Positions 17,394-24,610 of a stretch of 64,000 bases of DNA are shown here, one piece after another. The notes below the pieces were generated by a model. It was not told where the DNA came from and did not search any database. It was given only the letters and a program-made list of their open reading frames with translations. Source of the DNA: Streptomyces marincola (lineage in GTDB: Bacteria; Actinomycetota; Actinomycetes; Streptomycetales; Streptomycetaceae); the NCBI RefSeq assembly GCF_020410765.1, contig NZ_CP084541.1, forward strand, positions 2,865,001-2,929,000, written 5' to 3'. Position numbers and translations under genes: made by a program. Position 1 is the first letter of the stretch, and each line of letters opens with the position of its first letter.

Positions 17394-17465
17394 CGCGGGC
17401 ACTGCTGCCCCGGGCGCGGGCACTGCTTGCCCCGAGCGCGGGCACCGCTGCCCCGGGCGCGTGCA
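17394..17465. repeat. short tandem repeat downstream of the SIS gene
   Basis: Three imperfect copies of a 21-23 bp unit built on GCGGGCACTGCTGCCCCGGGC, immediately after the stop codon. Within it, GCCCCGGGC-type palindromes could serve as weak terminators between the convergent genes. Confidence 0.6.
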
Positions 17466-17494
17466 CGCGCGCTCCCTCCGCCCCCGCGGCCGGA

Positions 17495-18883
17495 TCAGCT
17501 CCCCCCTGTCGCGCGGGCCAGGTCGACGCAGGCGGCCAGCCGCAGCGCGACGTCCTCGGCGAACGCGGTGTCCGCCCGGTCGAACGGGCGGCGCCCCCCG
17601 CCGCGCAGGAACGTCAGCGCGCCGAGCCCCCGGCCCCTGCTGCGCAGCGGTACGCACAGCGCGTGCTCGGTGCCCTCGGGCCAGCGCTGCTCCGCCGCCC
17701 ACGCCGCGGCGTCCGAGGCGCCCGACATGCGCACCGGCACCCCGCGCTCGACCGCCTGGGGCGCCGGGTGGCCCGCGCCGTAGCGGACGGCGACCCCCTC
17801 GGGGCTGAGCGGGCACGCGTCCGCGTCCGGGCTCTGCGCGATCCGCACGAGCGCGGGCGCGCGCGCCGGATCGCGTTGCGGACCCACGACGTCGAGCAGC
17901 GCGTGCTCCGCGAACCCGGGCAGCGCGTAGTGCAGGTGGAGCCGCGCCGCCTCCATCGGGTCGGCGCACTCCGCGGCGGCCCGCGCCGCGCGGCCGAGCT
18001 GCCCGTCGCGGAACGCGCGCCGCGCGACCCGGCGCGCGGCGCGGCGGGTGCGGGTGACGTCCTGGAACACCCACGCGACGCCGAGCGGCGCCGCCTGCGC
18101 CGCCAGCGGTGAGCCGAGCCGCAGGAAACCGCCGAGCAGGCAGCGTTCCCCGCCCTCCGCGTCCCGCGGCACCGGCAGGCCGTACTCGTCCTCGCGGCAG
18201 TCGTCCTCCCGCAGCGTGAGCCACATCTCGACCGGCCCGTCCGGCGCCTGGCCCGCCAGGGTGTGTTCGAGTGCGCCCTCCAGCTCCTCGATGCCGGCGC
18301 CGATGAACTCGCCGAGCGGCTCGCCGAGCATGTCCACCGGGGTGGCGTCGAGGGAGCGGGCGGCGCGGTCGTTGGCCGCGACCGTGCGCAGGTCGGCGTC
18401 GACGACCAGCACGGCCCAGGCGGCGTCGGTGAGCAGGGCCTCGCTTAACGCCAGGTTGCGCTCCAGGTCGAGCTGCGCGTGCACCTCGCTGAACGCGCAG
18501 TAGGCCCCTGTGCCTCTGCCGTCGGGCCCGCGCACGGCCGTGACCTGCGCGCGCACCAGCACCCTGCCGCCGTCGCGCCGCAGCAGCGGGAACTCCTGCA
18601 CCTGGCGCGGGCCCCCGTCCCCCGGCGCCCGCAGCACGCGCAGCAGCCGGTCGTTCACGTCGGCCGCGTCGGCGTCCCGCACCGCCCAGCCGCCGAGGCC
18701 CTTGCGGCCCACCGCCTGCTCGGCGGTCCAGCCCAGCAGGCGTTCGGCCTGCCGGTTCCAGTGGGTGATCCGGCCGCCGCCGTCCACGGCGAACAGCGCC
18801 GCGTCCATGCCGTCGAGCAGGGCCGCGAGCAGATGGTCGTCACCGACGTCGTGCGCGGACGTGATGTCGGAAGGAGTGGTCAC
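17495..18883 (-). CDS. PAS/GAF-domain sensor protein
   Basis: A 462-residue cytoplasmic sensor-like protein. The first PAS domain is at about 20-135 (LLDGMDAALFAVDGGGRITHW, with the typical NRQAERLLGWTAEQAVG) and the second at about 140-270 (WAVLVVDADLRTVAANDRAA). A linker leads to a GAF-like domain (about 310-455: HALCVPLRSRGRGLGALTFLR, then FAEDVALRLAACVDLARA). No PP2C phosphatase, kinase or DNA-binding domain follows, although such PAS-GAF parts are usually fused to SpoIIE-type phosphatases in Streptomyces; this may be a stand-alone or truncated version. GTG at 18883 (VTTPSDIT) is chosen because the upstream extension has no support. Confidence 0.75.
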   Translation of the reverse strand: MTTPSDITSAHDVGDDHLLAALLDGMDAALFAVDGGGRITHWNRQAERLLGWTAEQAVGRKGLGGWAVRDADAADVNDRLLRVLRAPGDGGPRQVQEFPLLRRDGGRVLVRAQVTAVRGPDGRGTGAYCAFSEVHAQLDLERNLALSEALLTDAAWAVLVVDADLRTVAANDRAARSLDATPVDMLGEPLGEFIGAGIEELEGALEHTLAGQAPDGPVEMWLTLREDDCREDEYGLPVPRDAEGGERCLLGGFLRLGSPLAAQAAPLGVAWVFQDVTRTRRAARRVARRAFRDGQLGRAARAAAECADPMEAARLHLHYALPGFAEHALLDVVGPQRDPARAPALVRIAQSPDADACPLSPEGVAVRYGAGHPAPQAVERGVPVRMSGASDAAAWAAEQRWPEGTEHALCVPLRSRGRGLGALTFLRGGGRRPFDRADTAFAEDVALRLAACVDLARATGGS

Positions 18884-18999
18884 CTGATACCCCCAGCACA
18901 GGAGAATGAGCGCCGGTCGCGTGCGCCGGACCATTCAACTGCATCGTGACGTCCGTCACATAGGGTTTCAGCGAATCTCGTCACCTCGCGGAAATTCGG

Positions 19000-19029
19000 T
19001 TGTGCCCCCCGCGCGGCAGCGCCTAACGT
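19000..19029 (+). promoter_or_regulatory. candidate promoter of the small RNA
   Basis: TTGTGC (19000-19005), 18-bp spacer and TAACGT (19024-19029). A transcript would start near 19036, 27 nt before the small ORF. Confidence 0.45.
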
Positions 19030-19062
19030 ACGGGGTACACGAGAAGGGAGGTGGTTCGGCAG

Positions 19063-19101
19063 ATGTATGACAACCGGACGCGTGAGGTGACTGCGGCCTA
19101 A
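19063..19101 (+). CDS. 12-residue small ORF in the structured transcript
   Basis: ATG at 19063 is followed by MYDNRTREVTAA and TAA. The Shine-Dalgarno stretch GAAGGGAGGTGG (19043-19054) is nearly a full complement of the 16S 3' end, much stronger than those of most genes here. The peptide has no run of one amino acid, so classical attenuation is not evident. It could be a small protein, a translated leader that controls the downstream structure, or chance. Confidence 0.4.
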   Translation: MYDNRTREVTAA

Positions 19102-19162
19102 CGGTCGCCGTTTCCACGACACGTGGCGCGCCGGCACCGCCGGCCAATCCCAAGCAGTCACC

Positions 19163-19252
19163 CGATCCGCGGGCCGCCGGTATCGTCCGGCCGGCTCCCC
19201 GGCGGGCGCGCACCGCGCCCACCGGGGGCTCAGGCCCGCGGATCGTTTTTTT
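19163..19252 (+). terminator. large branched rho-independent terminator
   Basis: Outer stem of 13 perfect bp (19163-19175 with 19233-19245) followed at once by TTTTTTT (19246-19252). The 57-nt interior folds into GCCGG/CCGGC (19176-19180 with 19187-19191) and a long hairpin with 7-bp (19204-19210 with 19214-19220) and 6-bp (19197-19202 with 19222-19227) helices. A T-tail of this quality is unusual in this GC-rich DNA. Confidence 0.8.
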
Positions 19253-19364
19253 GTGCCCCGGCGCGCGGCAGAGCGCCCGCGCGCCCCCGCGCGCGGCGGG
19301 GCGGCTGTCCGGGCGCGAGGACCATTCCGGCCGCCCGCGCCCGGGCGCGCGAGCGAGCCCCCGC

Positions 19365-20078
19365 TCAGGGGCACAGCCGTTCGACGGTCCACCCGTCCCC
19401 CGCGCGCACGTAGCGCAGCCGGTCGTGCAGCCGGTTCTCGCGCCCCTGCCAGAACTCCACGGACCGCGGCTCGACCCGGTAGCCGCCCCACTGCGGCGGC
19501 GCGGGCACGTCCGAGCCCTCCGGGTAGCGTTCCGCCAGGTCGGCGTACAGGCGGTCGAGCTCCGCGCGCGAGGCCACCTTGGAGGACTGCTCGCTGGCCC
19601 ACGCCCCGAGCTGGGACCCGTGCGGGCGGGTCCTGAAGTACGCCGCCGTCTCCGCCCGGCCGATGCGCTCCGCGCTGCCGAGCACGACGACCTGCCGGGC
19701 GATGCCGTGCCAGGGGAACAGCAGCGAGACGTGCGGGTTGCCGGCCAGGTCCCGACCCTTGCGCGAGCCGTGGTTGGTGAAGAAGACGAAACCGCGCCGG
19801 TCGAACTGCTTCAGCAGCACCGTGCGCGTGCTCGGCCTGGCCAGCTCGTCCACGGTGGCGAGCACCATCGCGTTCGGCTCGTGCAGGCCGCTGCCCGCCG
19901 CCTCGGCGAACCACCGCTCGAACTGCGCGAACGGGTCGGCCGCGAGGTCCTTCTCCTCCAGCCCCGCCGCACGGTACGCCGCCCGCATGGCGGCCGGGTC
20001 GAGCTGGGTCCGCGGCGCCCCCGCGGCGCCGGGGGTATCGGTCTTGTCGGCTCTCTCGGAGTTCTCGGCGTGGGACAC
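19365..20078 (-). CDS. pdxH: pyridoxamine 5'-phosphate oxidase
   Basis: FMN-dependent enzyme that oxidises pyridoxine or pyridoxamine 5'-phosphate to pyridoxal 5'-phosphate in the cytoplasm. 237 residues. FMN and PLP-binding segments are visible: NAMVLATVDELARPSTRTVLL, FVFFTNHGSRKGRDLAGNP, RQVVVLGSAERIGR, and SSKVASRAEL. The C-terminal PPQWGGYRVEPRSVEFWQGRENRLHDR is the family hallmark (given as landmarks, about residues 197-223). GTG start at 20078. The first 25 residues are poorly conserved. Confidence 0.95.
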   Translation of the reverse strand: MSHAENSERADKTDTPGAAGAPRTQLDPAAMRAAYRAAGLEEKDLAADPFAQFERWFAEAAGSGLHEPNAMVLATVDELARPSTRTVLLKQFDRRGFVFFTNHGSRKGRDLAGNPHVSLLFPWHGIARQVVVLGSAERIGRAETAAYFRTRPHGSQLGAWASEQSSKVASRAELDRLYADLAERYPEGSDVPAPPQWGGYRVEPRSVEFWQGRENRLHDRLRYVRAGDGWTVERLCP

Positions 20079-20239
20079 GCGCCATATCTTGCAACACGCG
20101 CCCCCCGCGGGGAGGGTGCGGCGTACTTTCGCCCCGCGCTCTCCGGTCCGCGTACATCCGGAGTTAAGGTGACGGCCGGGTCGGCCGCCCGCCCGGGGGA
20201 CCCGCGGGCGGCGGCGGTGAGCTGGAAGGAGTGCGCCAC

Positions 20240-21337
20240 ATGCCGGAGTTCGTGCCCGGTCTTGAGGGAGTCGTCGCGTTCGAGACGGAGATCGCGGAGC
20301 CGGACCGCGCGGGCGGCACGCTCCGCTACCGCGGCGTCGACATCGAGGACCTGGTGGGGCGGGTGCCGTTCGGGCAGGTGTGGGGCCTGCTGGTGGACGG
20401 CGCGTTCGAGCCGGGGCTGCCGCCGGCCGAGCCGTTCCCCATCCCGGTGCGCTCCGGCGACGTGCGGGTGGACGTGCAGGCCGCGCTCGCGCTGCTCTCC
20501 CCGGCCTGGGGCCTGCGCCCGCTGCTCGACATCGACGCGGAACAGGCCAGGGACGACCTGGCGCGGGCCGCCGTGATGGCGCTGAGCTTCGTCGCGCAGT
20601 CCGCGCGCGGCGCCGGGCAGCCGATGGTGCCGCAGCGGGAGATCGACAAGGCCGAGGGCATCACGGAACGCTTCCTGCGCCGCTGGCGCGGCGAGCCGGA
20701 CCCGCGGCACGTCGCCGCGCTCGACGCGTACTGGATCTCCGCGGCGGAGCACGGCATGAACGCCTCCACGTTCACCGCCCGCACCATCGCCTCCACCGGC
20801 GCCGACGTCGCCGCCGCGCTGTCGGGCGCGGTCGGCGCGATGTCCGGGCCGCTGCACGGCGGCGCGCCCTCCCGGGTGCTCGGCATGATCGAGGAGATCG
20901 AGCGCGAGGGCGACGCGGAGGGGTGGGTGCGGCGCAGGCTCGACGCGGGCGAGCGCCTGATGGGCTTCGGGCACCGCGTCTACCGCGCCGAGGACCCGCG
21001 GGCGCGGGTGCTGCGCCGGACGGCGCGCGAGCTGGGCGCGCCGCGGTTCGAGGTGGCCGAGGCGCTGGAACGGGCCGCGCTCGCCGAGCTGCGCGCGCGC
21101 CGCCCGGACCGGGTGCTCGCCACGAACGTGGAGTTCTGGGCCGCGATCGTGCTGGACTTCGCCGAGGTGCCGGCGCACATGTTCACGGCGATGTTCACGT
21201 GCGCGCGGACGGCCGGGTGGTCGGCGCACATCCTGGAGGAGAAGCGCACCGGCCGTCTGATCCGGCCCTCCGCGCGCTACACGGGCCCGGCGGCGCGCAC
21301 CCCGCGCGAGGTGCCGGGCTTCGGCGCCGACGCGTAG
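20240..21337 (+). CDS. citrate synthase-like protein
   Basis: A 365-residue citrate/methylcitrate synthase family protein that condenses oxaloacetate with an acyl-CoA. The family motifs are present: AEHGMNASTFTARTIAST (catalytic His region), SGPLHGGAPSRVLGMI, MGFGHRVYRAEDPRARVLRR, and the C-terminal TGRLIRPSARYTGP. It starts LEGVVAFETEIAEPDRAGG, lacking the extra N-terminal domain of the main type II citrate synthases, so it belongs to the shorter actinobacterial second type. ATG at 20240 follows GGAAGGAG. It converges on the symporter gene behind a hairpin terminator. Confidence 0.9.
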   Translation: MPEFVPGLEGVVAFETEIAEPDRAGGTLRYRGVDIEDLVGRVPFGQVWGLLVDGAFEPGLPPAEPFPIPVRSGDVRVDVQAALALLSPAWGLRPLLDIDAEQARDDLARAAVMALSFVAQSARGAGQPMVPQREIDKAEGITERFLRRWRGEPDPRHVAALDAYWISAAEHGMNASTFTARTIASTGADVAAALSGAVGAMSGPLHGGAPSRVLGMIEEIEREGDAEGWVRRRLDAGERLMGFGHRVYRAEDPRARVLRRTARELGAPRFEVAEALERAALAELRARRPDRVLATNVEFWAAIVLDFAEVPAHMFTAMFTCARTAGWSAHILEEKRTGRLIRPSARYTGPAARTPREVPGFGADA

Positions 21338-21448
21338 GCGGGCGCGGACCGGCGGACCGGCGCGCCGCCCGGCGCGCCACCACGCGGGCGGGCGCGGCAT
21401 CGTGCGCCGGCGCGGACGGCCAACGGCGCGCCGGCCGTTTCCCGTACG

Positions 21449-21479
21449 CCGTTCCCCCGCGCCCCGCGCGGGGGAACGG
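21449..21479. terminator. bidirectional hairpin terminator
   Basis: A 13-bp perfect stem (21449-21461 with 21467-21479) around a 5-nt loop, between the convergent citrate-synthase-like and symporter genes. Confidence 0.65.
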
Positions 21480-21532
21480 GCCCGCCGCCCGGGCGGGGGG
21501 CGGCGGACCCGTTCGGTGGGGGGTGGCGCGGA

Positions 21533-23071
21533 TCAGGTCGCGGACACCTTGCGGTTGCCGGCCGGCGGCTGCTTGCGGCCGGTCGCGGACTGCCCGGTGT
21601 CGTCGTCCGGGTCGGTGTTGAGGGAGTCGAGGAGCGCGTCGCGTTCGCCGTTGCCCTCGGGCTTGATCAGGCCGAGTCCGATGTAGAGGACCAGCGAGGT
21701 CAGCAGCGGCAGGCCGACGATGGCGGCCTGGGTGGAGTCGTCCAGGATGTAGCGGACGATGTACCACACGATCAGGCCGCCGGCCCACGACGTGATGGCG
21801 GCCGTGGGCCCGTTGCGGCGGAACCAGGGCAGCAGGCCCAGCATGAGCGGGATCGAGATCGGCCCCATGGTGGCGGCCACGAGTTCGACCACGGTGTCGA
21901 GGACGAATCCCTCCCCGCCGGTGGCGATGGCGATCGTCATGCTGAGGGTGACGAAGGAGACCGTGGTGATCCGGGCGAACGTCAGCTGGGCCGCCTCGGA
22001 CAGCCGCCGGACCTTCGGCACGAGCACGGGGGCGATGTCGCGGGTGATGACGGCGGTGATGACGTTGGAGTCGGACGCGACCATGGCCATCGTGTGCGAG
22101 AAGAACCCGGCGAGCATCAGGCCGATGAGGCCGGCGGGCAGCAGCTCCTTGGAGAGCGCGATGTAGGACTCCTCGCCGTTGCCGAGGCCGGGCACGATCA
22201 GCGGCGCGGCGATCATCGGCAGGAAGAGGATCAGCGGCCAGACCAGCCACAGGGCGCTGGACAGCAGCGCGGAGCGGCGGGCGGCGGAGCCGGACGGGGA
22301 CGCCATGTAGCGCTGCGCCAGGTTCCACATGCCGCCGTTGTACTCGAAGGTCTTCACGAAGAGGAACGCGATGATCAGCCAGGTGGTGACCGAGCCCGCG
22401 ACGGGGTCGCCGCGGCCGTCGGGCAGGTCGCCCCACATCGAGAACGGGAAGTCGGCGCCGAGTTCCGCCATGACGGCGATCAGCATGGCCACCCCGGCGA
22501 CGGCCTGGATGACGAACTGCCCCATGTCGGTGAGGACGTCGGCCCACAGCCCGCCCACCGTCATGTAGGCCATGGTGGCGATGCCGGTGAAGATGATGCC
22601 CCACTCCAGGGGGATGTCCGCGAACCCCTGGAGGAGCACGGATATCGCGACCCACTTGGCGGCGATGTCGACGACCTTCAGGGCGGCGCCGCTGTAGGCG
22701 AGCACCTGCTGGGTCGGCAGGTTGTAGCGGCGGGCGAGGTATTCGAGCGGGGACTTCACGTCGTGCTTGGCCCGCAGCCGGTTCCAGCGGGCGGCGAACA
22801 GGAACGCGCCGATGCCGACGCCGATGCCGATGGTCAGCGGCCACCAGAAGTAGACGGTGATGCCGTCGTTGTAGGCGACGGCGGCGAAGGCGACGAACAT
22901 CACCGCGCTGTAGCCGGACATGTGGTGCGAGATGCCGGACAGCCACCAGGGGATGCGGCCCCTGGCGGTGAAGAAGTCGGCGACGCTGTGGACGCGCCTC
23001 TTCGACCACCAGCCGATGGCGACCACGACGAAGAAGTAGCCAGCGACCACGATCCAGTCCAACGCGGACAT
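21533..23071 (-). CDS. sodium:solute symporter (SSS family)
   Basis: A 512-residue, roughly 13-helix membrane transporter. It begins with LDWIVVAGYFFVVVAIGWWS and shows the SSS-typical DFFTARGRIPWWLSGISHHM, SGYSAVMFVAFAAVAYNDG and GFFSHTMAMVASDSNVI. The C terminus is a polar cytoplasmic tail. It probably imports a sugar acid or carboxylate by coupling to Na+. It lies 46 bp downstream of the enolase-superfamily dehydratase on the same strand, so the two form an operon for uptake and dehydration of a sugar acid such as glucarate. The substrate is inferred from that neighbour. Confidence 0.88.
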   Translation of the reverse strand: MSALDWIVVAGYFFVVVAIGWWSKRRVHSVADFFTARGRIPWWLSGISHHMSGYSAVMFVAFAAVAYNDGITVYFWWPLTIGIGVGIGAFLFAARWNRLRAKHDVKSPLEYLARRYNLPTQQVLAYSGAALKVVDIAAKWVAISVLLQGFADIPLEWGIIFTGIATMAYMTVGGLWADVLTDMGQFVIQAVAGVAMLIAVMAELGADFPFSMWGDLPDGRGDPVAGSVTTWLIIAFLFVKTFEYNGGMWNLAQRYMASPSGSAARRSALLSSALWLVWPLILFLPMIAAPLIVPGLGNGEESYIALSKELLPAGLIGLMLAGFFSHTMAMVASDSNVITAVITRDIAPVLVPKVRRLSEAAQLTFARITTVSFVTLSMTIAIATGGEGFVLDTVVELVAATMGPISIPLMLGLLPWFRRNGPTAAITSWAGGLIVWYIVRYILDDSTQAAIVGLPLLTSLVLYIGLGLIKPEGNGERDALLDSLNTDPDDDTGQSATGRKQPPAGNRKVSAT

Positions 23072-23117
23072 CGCGGCTCCTAAGAGGGAGGGAAGGGGAC
23101 GGGGGTGACCGGGGGGA

Positions 23118-24377
23118 TTACCAGTGCGCGCGTTTCGGCTGGAACTCCGGGTCGAAGCGGCGCATGTACGCGGTGTCGTCGCGGCGCCTGACGGTGATCC
23201 GGCGGTACTGCTCGTGCATGGCGGCGAGGGCGTCGCGGTCGAGTTCGATCCCGAGCCCCGGGCCGTCCGGGAGCGGCACGGCCCCGCCGGTGAAGCGGAG
23301 CGCGCCGGGTGCCACGACGTCCTGCCCGTCCTGCCAGGGGGTGTGGGTGTCGCAGGCGTGGGTGAGGTTGGGCGTGGCGGCGGCGAGGTGGGTCATGGCG
23401 GCGAGGCTGATGCCGAGGTGGCTGTTGGAGTGCATGGACAGTTCGAGCCCGAACGTGTCGCACAGCGCGGCCACTTGGGCGGAACGCAGCAGCCCGCCCC
23501 AGTAGTGGTGGTCAAGGAGCAGGACGCCGATGGCGCCGCGCGCGATGGCCGGCGGCAGGTGGTCGTGGGTGACGACGCACATGTTGGTGGCCAGCTTCAT
23601 GGGGACCTGGGCGGCGACCTCGGCCATGCCGTCGATGCCGGGCGCCGGGTCCTCCAGGTATTCGAGCACTCCGTCGAGCGAAGCACCGACGCCCGCCGAA
23701 GTGGCGGGCGTCCAGGCGGCGTTGGGGTCGATGCGCAACGGCAGTCCGGGGAACGCGTCGTGCAGCGCGCGCACGGCCTCCGTCTCCTGCTCGGGGGCGA
23801 AGACGCCGCCCTTGAGCTTGATGGAGGTGAAGCCGTACTCCTCGATGAGCAGCCTGGCCTGGGCGACGATGCCCTCGGGGTCGAGCGCGGCCCCGAACCT
23901 GTCCTCGTCGGCGCCGGGGTGTCCGGCCCACTTGTAGAAGAGGTAGGCGCTGTAGGGCACGGCGTCGCGGACCGGGCCGCCGAGCAGGTCGGCGACGCGC
24001 AGCCCCGCGGCCTTTCCCCTGATGTCGAGGCAGGCGACCTCGAACGGGGAGAAGACGGCGTCGACGGTCTTCTGGTGCGATCCCGCACCGGTGAGTCCGT
24101 GCTGGTCGGTGAAGACGTCCGCGCCGATGGCCGCGGCGACGCGGGCGTGCAGTGCGTGGTGGGCGTGGACGGGAAGGCCGGTCAGCGCGCGGGCGGCGGC
24201 GCGCACCCGGTCGAGGTGCGACAGGTCGCCGTAGGTCTCGCCGAGGCCGGTGACGCCCTCGTCGGTGACGACTTCGACGACGGTCCGCAGGGCCCACGGC
24301 TCGTGGACACCGGACGCGTTGAGCAGCGGCGGGTCTTTGAAGGCGACGGGAGTGACATGTATTTCGTGTATGCGCAT
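23118..24377 (-). CDS. glucarate dehydratase-like enolase-superfamily enzyme
   Basis: A 419-residue member of the mandelate racemase/glucarate dehydratase group, which abstracts the alpha proton of a sugar acid and eliminates water. The superfamily residues are visible: SIKLKGG (KxK bases), LRIDPNAAW (first metal Asp), EYLEDPAPG (second metal), LLDHHYWGG, and LSMHSNSHLGISLAAMTHL (catalytic His/Asn region). This pattern fits glucarate dehydratase better than other subgroups. ATG at 24377. The symporter follows in the same operon. An operator in the 230-bp upstream region is likely but I could not define one. Confidence 0.85.
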   Translation of the reverse strand: MRIHEIHVTPVAFKDPPLLNASGVHEPWALRTVVEVVTDEGVTGLGETYGDLSHLDRVRAAARALTGLPVHAHHALHARVAAAIGADVFTDQHGLTGAGSHQKTVDAVFSPFEVACLDIRGKAAGLRVADLLGGPVRDAVPYSAYLFYKWAGHPGADEDRFGAALDPEGIVAQARLLIEEYGFTSIKLKGGVFAPEQETEAVRALHDAFPGLPLRIDPNAAWTPATSAGVGASLDGVLEYLEDPAPGIDGMAEVAAQVPMKLATNMCVVTHDHLPPAIARGAIGVLLLDHHYWGGLLRSAQVAALCDTFGLELSMHSNSHLGISLAAMTHLAAATPNLTHACDTHTPWQDGQDVVAPGALRFTGGAVPLPDGPGLGIELDRDALAAMHEQYRRITVRRRDDTAYMRRFDPEFQPKRAHW

Positions 24378-24610
24378 GGCCCAGCCGATTCACATATACG
24401 AACGAAAGCCATTCTCTTGAACGGACTTCGCCACCATAGGAGGGGGGCATGGCAGCGTCAAGAGTGTGAACACGGGCCGGGTTCAGATGCCTGAATGATG
24501 TTCCGGCGGCGCGACCGGGCCGCGCCGCGCCGCCGGGCCGGGGCGGCCGGCCGGGGCGCGCGTTCGGGCGGGGCCGAGGCCCCACGTTCGGGCCGGGCCG
24601 GGCCGCGCGC

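Larger units (their letters stand above)
19036..19252 (+). ncRNA. candidate structured small RNA with intrinsic terminator
   Basis: A stand-alone transcription unit of about 215 nt between the divergently placed PAS gene and the convergent pdxH. It has a promoter-like start, a near-perfect ribosome site with a 12-codon ORF (19063-19101), and a 3' end made of a 13-bp outer stem, two inner hairpins and seven T residues. No longer ORF follows on this strand before 20240. A synteny-based match to a small RNA already described in S. coelicolor cannot be excluded. Start and 5' end are predictions. Confidence 0.5.

Noticed and set aside
15444..18224. 926-residue minus-strand frame across dmdR1 and the SIS gene
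   Set aside because: A GC-rich shadow frame antisense to or out of frame with well recognised proteins.
24449..24469. 6-codon ORF behind an AGGAGG site
   Set aside because: Faces away from the glucarate operon and no structure or terminator follows; probably chance.
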